A DNA stretch of 25,713 nt, from assembly GCA_002450335.1 (NCBI GenBank), contig DJZB01000056.1:1-25713 (forward strand), read 5' to 3'. The DNA comes from Rhodobiaceae bacterium UBA6963. GTDB taxonomy: Bacteria > Pseudomonadota > Alphaproteobacteria > RS24. Made by a program: the position numbers and the translations under genes. The notes under the pieces are model-generated. The model saw nothing but the letters and a program-made list of their open reading frames with translations, ran no database searches and had not been told where the DNA came from. Below, piece by piece: positions 22,739-25,713 of this stretch. Positions within the stretch are counted from its first letter, which is position 1, and each line of letters opens with the position of its first letter.

Positions 22739-23158
22739 CTAGTCTTGGTCGCCAACGCGTGAAACAACACGCGTTTGAACCGGAAGTTTAGCGGCAGCAA
22801 GTTTCAATGCCTCATGGGCAACATTTGCAGGCACACCGTCAACTTCAAACATAATCCGACCGGGCTTGACACGGCAGGCCCAATATTCAGGAGAACCCTT
22901 ACCTTTACCCATACGTACTTCTGTCGGTTTCTTGGAAACCGGCACATCAGGAAAGATACGAATCCATACACGCCCTGCACGTTTCATATGACGCGTAATC
23001 ACACGACGAGCAGCTTCAATCTGGCGCGATGTGACACGCTCAGGTGTCGTTGCTTTCAGACCAAAAGCCCCAAAATTAAGAGCCGTGCCACCCTTCGCAT
23101 TACCTTTAATGCGGCCTTTATGGGCTTTACGGAATTTTGTACGTTTAGGTTGCAGCAT
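22739..23158 (-). CDS. rplP: 50S ribosomal protein L16 (139 aa)
   Basis: A-site tRNA-contacting protein. MLQPKRTKFRKAHKGR, IEAARRVITRHMKRAGRVWI and MGKGKGSPEYWACRVKPGRI are diagnostic. Full length. Confidence 0.98.
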   Translation of the reverse strand: MLQPKRTKFRKAHKGRIKGNAKGGTALNFGAFGLKATTPERVTSRQIEAARRVITRHMKRAGRVWIRIFPDVPVSKKPTEVRMGKGKGSPEYWACRVKPGRIMFEVDGVPANVAHEALKLAAAKLPVQTRVVSRVGDQD

Positions 23159-23163
23159 TGTCC

Positions 23164-23874
23164 CTAACCTCTTGCCATTTCTCTGGATGAGTTGGCATTA
23201 TCATCACTGCCTTGCTCACCGCGCTTGTCGCGTGCCATCGGATCATGTTCAACGATTTCACCTTTGAAAATCCAAACCTTGATACCGCAGACACCGTAAG
23301 CCGTATGCGCTGACCCGACACCATAATCAATATCTGCGCGGAGTGTATGCAATGGCACACGCCCCTCACGGTACCACTCAACACGCGCAATCTCAGCGCC
23401 GCCAAGACGACCGCCACAATTAATACGGATACCCTCAGCACCCAATCTGATGGCTGATTGAACGGCCCGCTTCATAGCACGACGGAAACCAACACGGCGT
23501 TCCAACTGTTGGGCAATCCCGTCAGCAACAAGCTGGGCGTCAATTTCAGGCTTTCTCACTTCAACAATATTCAGAAGCACTTCACTGTCAGTGATTTTTG
23601 CAATCCGTCCGCGTAGCTTCTCAATATCGGCACCCTTTTTCCCGATAATGACACCGGGACGCGCTGAATGAATAGTCACACGACATTTTTTGTGCGGGCG
23701 CTCAATGATGATTTTAGAAACGGCTGCCTGCTTAAGTTCCTTCAGAAGCATTTCACGGATTTTTAAATCTTCGTGAAGAAGTGAAGCATATTCACCTTTT
23801 CTGGCATACCAGCGGGAGTCCCATGTACGGTTAACACCGAGGCGCATACCAATCGGATTAATTTTCTGTCCCAT
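23164..23874 (-). CDS. rpsC: 30S ribosomal protein S3 (236 aa)
   Basis: mRNA-entry protein. MGQKINPIGMRLGVNRTWDS, a KH domain with GVIIGKKGADIEKLR, and the C-terminal domain with RRVGFRRAMKRAVQSA, RLGGAEIARVEWYREGRVPL and VKVWIFKGE-like GIKVWIFKGE are present. The ATG overlaps the rplV stop by one base. Confidence 0.98.
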   Translation of the reverse strand: MGQKINPIGMRLGVNRTWDSRWYARKGEYASLLHEDLKIREMLLKELKQAAVSKIIIERPHKKCRVTIHSARPGVIIGKKGADIEKLRGRIAKITDSEVLLNIVEVRKPEIDAQLVADGIAQQLERRVGFRRAMKRAVQSAIRLGAEGIRINCGGRLGGAEIARVEWYREGRVPLHTLRADIDYGVGSAHTAYGVCGIKVWIFKGEIVEHDPMARDKRGEQGSDDNANSSREMARG

Positions 23875-24269
23875 TAGGCTTCTCCTCCGGCCTGAGTTTC
23901 TTCCATCTCACGAACAACAATTGTCAGCTGGCTGAAAGGCTTAATAATACGTGCGGCGCGCCCTTTAGCTCTTGGGCGGAACCGCTTCATGACAAGGTTT
24001 TTACCCACATAAGCTTCTGCGACAAACAGATTATCAACATCCAAATCATGGTTGTTTTCTGCGTTCGCTATCGCGCTTTCGAGAACTTTTTTAACCTCAT
24101 CTGAAACACGTCTGCGTGAGAAAGTTAAATCAGCAACAGCTTTCTCAGCCTTTTTGCCTCTAATTAATTGCGCGACAAGATTAAGCTTTTGCGGACTGGT
24201 ACGGATCATCCGGCCCACCGCTTTGGCTTCATTATCAGCAAGTTGTCTTGGTTTGGATGCCTTACCCAT
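23874..24269 (-). CDS. rplV: 50S ribosomal protein L22 (131 aa)
   Basis: Tunnel-lining protein whose beta-hairpin (about RFRPRAKGRAARI) reaches the constriction. VGRMIRTSPQKLNLVAQLIR and VLESAIANAENNHDLDVDNL are typical. The frame is open to 24350, but those residues overlap rpsS and are not L22-like. ATG 24269 has AGAGGA in front and starts two bases from the end of rpsS. The C-terminus adds a short acidic EMEETQAGGEA. Confidence 0.96.
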   Translation of the reverse strand: MGKASKPRQLADNEAKAVGRMIRTSPQKLNLVAQLIRGKKAEKAVADLTFSRRRVSDEVKKVLESAIANAENNHDLDVDNLFVAEAYVGKNLVMKRFRPRAKGRAARIIKPFSQLTIVVREMEETQAGGEA

Positions 24270-24270
24270 C

Positions 24271-24549
24271 TTACTTCCTCTTAGCCTTCTTATCGGCAGC
24301 ATGGCCGTAATACGTACGAGTTGGCGCAAATTCACCGAATTTATGTCCAACCATTTCTTCTGTTACGAGAACAGGAATATGTTTTTGACCGTTATGTACA
24401 CCAAAATTCAACCCGACAAATTGCGGGAGAATGGTTGACCGACGGCTCCAAGTCTTGATGACGTCGTTTCTACCGGACTCACGAACGGCTTCCGCTTTTT
24501 TAAGCAGATAACCATCGACAAACGGGCCTTTCCAAACTGAACGTGTCAT
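24271..24549 (-). CDS. rpsS: 30S ribosomal protein S19 (92 aa)
   Basis: Head protein working with S13. MTRSVWKGPFVDGYLLKKAE, TWSRRSTILPQFVG and GHKFGEFAPTRTYYGHAADK identify it in full. Confidence 0.98.
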   Translation of the reverse strand: MTRSVWKGPFVDGYLLKKAEAVRESGRNDVIKTWSRRSTILPQFVGLNFGVHNGQKHIPVLVTEEMVGHKFGEFAPTRTYYGHAADKKAKRK

Positions 24550-24558
24550 GATTTATTC

Positions 24559-25395
24559 CTAACGCTTTTTCTTCATATGACGGCTGCGCAAAATATATTT
24601 GTCCGAGGATTTATTCGAACGTGTGCGCTTACCTTTAGTTGATTTACCCCACGGGGTCACAGGGTGACGTCCGCCAGATGTTTTACCTTCACCACCACCA
24701 TGCGGGTGATCTACCGGGTTCATGGCTACACCACGCACGCTCGGTCTTTTACCCATCCAGCGGTTACGGCCCGCTTTAGCAAGCTTGATATTGCCTTGAT
24801 CCGGGTTTGAAACGGCGCCGATTGTCGCCATACAATCACCATTAATAAGGCGTTGTTCACCTGAACCCAAACGAATAATTGCGTAGGTTTGATCGCGACC
24901 AACAATCTGAGCGAATGCACCAGCAGAACGGGCAATCTGACCACCCTTACCCGGCTTCATCTCAATATTGTGAATAATAGAACCGATTGGAACGGAACGA
25001 AGTGGCATTGCACAACCAGGCTTGACATCAACCTTTTCGCCCGCAATGACCTTATCACCAACACCAAGACGCTGAGGCGCAATAATATAAGCCAGTTCAC
25101 CATCTTCATATTTGATCAGCGCAATAAAGGCCGTTCTGTTTGGGTCATATTCCAGACGCTCAACAGTCGCAGCCATATCCCATTTACGGCGCTTAAAGTC
25201 GACAATTCTGTAACTACGTTTATGACCACCACCACGACGACGCGCTGTAATGCGGCCGGCATTATTACGCCCACCGGATTTGGTCAAACCCTCGGTCAAT
25301 GTTTTAACCGGCTTGCCCTTATGTAGCGCAGAGCGATCAACAAGAATCAGACCGCGTTGTCCGGGAGTCGTTGGATTATATTTTTTTAATGCCAT
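24559..25395 (-). CDS. rplB: 50S ribosomal protein L2 (278 aa)
   Basis: Needed for subunit joining and peptidyl transfer. MALKKYNPTTPGQRGL, GGHKRSYRIVDFKRRKWDM and the signature VRGVAMNPVDHPHGGGEGKT, with the conserved His, are present. Length and end (RSRHMKKKR) are normal. Confidence 0.98.
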   Translation of the reverse strand: MALKKYNPTTPGQRGLILVDRSALHKGKPVKTLTEGLTKSGGRNNAGRITARRRGGGHKRSYRIVDFKRRKWDMAATVERLEYDPNRTAFIALIKYEDGELAYIIAPQRLGVGDKVIAGEKVDVKPGCAMPLRSVPIGSIIHNIEMKPGKGGQIARSAGAFAQIVGRDQTYAIIRLGSGEQRLINGDCMATIGAVSNPDQGNIKLAKAGRNRWMGKRPSVRGVAMNPVDHPHGGGEGKTSGGRHPVTPWGKSTKGKRTRSNKSSDKYILRSRHMKKKR

Positions 25396-25424
25396 AGCTT
25401 TATAACCTTTTCATGATGTCCGGC

Positions 25425-25713
25425 TTAGAGACCGGTCGTAACATCAATCGAATGCCCTTCTTCAAGCGTTACAATCGCGCGTTTACGATCGCCTTGCTTT
25501 CCCAAAATTCCACGGAAACGTTTAATCTTACCTTTACGGTTAAACGTATTAACGGCCTTAACTTTTACATCGAACAGCGCTTCAACAGCTTCCTTAATGG
25601 AAGGTTTATCTGCATCGGATGATACATTGAATACAACTTGGTTATGCTCGGAAGCCATTGTTGCTTTCTCTGTGATAACCGGATCGCGTAGAATGTCATA
25701 ATGACGGGGCGTA
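25425..25713 (-). CDS. rplW: 50S ribosomal protein L23, start beyond right edge (95 aa visible)
   Basis: Tunnel-exit protein that docks SRP and trigger factor. The minus strand stays in frame from the window edge: TPRHYDILRDPVITEKATMA, then the known core (VEALFDVKVKAVNTFNRKGK, ATVTLEEG-like IVTLEEGHSIDVTTGL). The ITEK motif lies upstream of the Met at 25658, so that Met is internal and the true start is only a few codons beyond 25713. It is followed 29 bp later by rplB. Confidence 0.96.
   Translation of the reverse strand, partial: TPRHYDILRDPVITEKATMASEHNQVVFNVSSDADKPSIKEAVEALFDVKVKAVNTFNRKGKIKRFRGILGKQGDRKRAIVTLEEGHSIDVTTGL

Noticed and set aside
25425..25658. A 77-aa L23 starting at the Met at 25658
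   Set aside because: The conserved N-terminal residues, including ITEK, are encoded in frame upstream to the window edge, so this Met is internal.
1..25713. CRISPR arrays, rRNA genes, complete insertion sequences, toxin-antitoxin pairs
   Set aside because: No regularly spaced repeats, rRNA segments, transposase genes or recognisable toxin-antitoxin modules were seen on either strand.

Overview
The window is chromosomal DNA from an alphaproteobacterium. I base this on the protein sequences of the ribosomal/SecY/Adk/RpoA block, the ATP12-type F1 chaperone, the Do-like protease after rplQ, and the pccB-pccA pair. The moderate to low GC and compact gene packing would suit a marine lineage, but I cannot fix the order.

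Right side (about 13.5-25.7 kb, all minus strand): one continuous S10-spc-alpha ribosomal super-operon, read right to left: rplW (its first few codons lie beyond the right edge), rplB, rpsS, rplV, rpsC, rplP, rpmC, rpsQ, rplN, rplX, rplE, rpsN, rpsH, rplF, rplR, rpsE, rpmD, rplO, secY, adk, rpsM, rpsK, rpoA, rplQ. Spacings are short and several stops and starts overlap. The only large gap, 155 bp between adk and rpsM, holds a near-consensus sigma70 promoter. Several starts were moved from the longest open frame to starts supported by a Shine-Dalgarno sequence (rplV, rplE, rpmD), and rplW was extended to the window edge.

Middle (about 4.4-13.5 kb): housekeeping genes, mostly minus strand: a periplasmic Do-like protease, an RluA-family pseudouridine synthase, an ATP12-family F1-ATPase assembly factor, and the two propionyl/acetyl-CoA carboxylase subunits (pccB, pccA). 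lipB lies on the plus strand and converges on pccA with one base between the stop codons. Divergent from lipB is a sulfur-assimilation pair, a Met8/CysG-N siroheme synthase and a [4Fe-4S] APS reductase (cysH). A perfect 12-bp dyad sits in the AT-rich divergent promoter region. A tRNA-Leu(GAG) follows cysH.

Left side (1 to about 4.4 kb): an AT-rich accessory segment abutting the 3' end of the tRNA-Leu, the usual geometry of an integrated island. It holds the end of a cupin gene translationally coupled to a two-domain SnoaL/NTF2-like protein, a CbbY-like HAD protein lacking both motif I aspartates, a diverged duplicate of the 3' end of the SnoaL-like gene, a broken DUF262 (GmrSD/ParB-like) N-terminus with an in-frame stop, the C-terminal remnant of a tyrosine recombinase, and an intact D-Ala-D-Ala-ligase-like ATP-grasp gene behind an operator-like hairpin. 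Between that gene and the tRNA are a direct repeat and a 22-codon frame with a good ribosome binding site. I read this segment as a decayed integrative element that carried, or was mixed with, a DUF262-type restriction gene. I see no intact novel system. The most unusual items are the HAD pseudoenzyme, the DUF262 remnant and the arrangement beside the tRNA.
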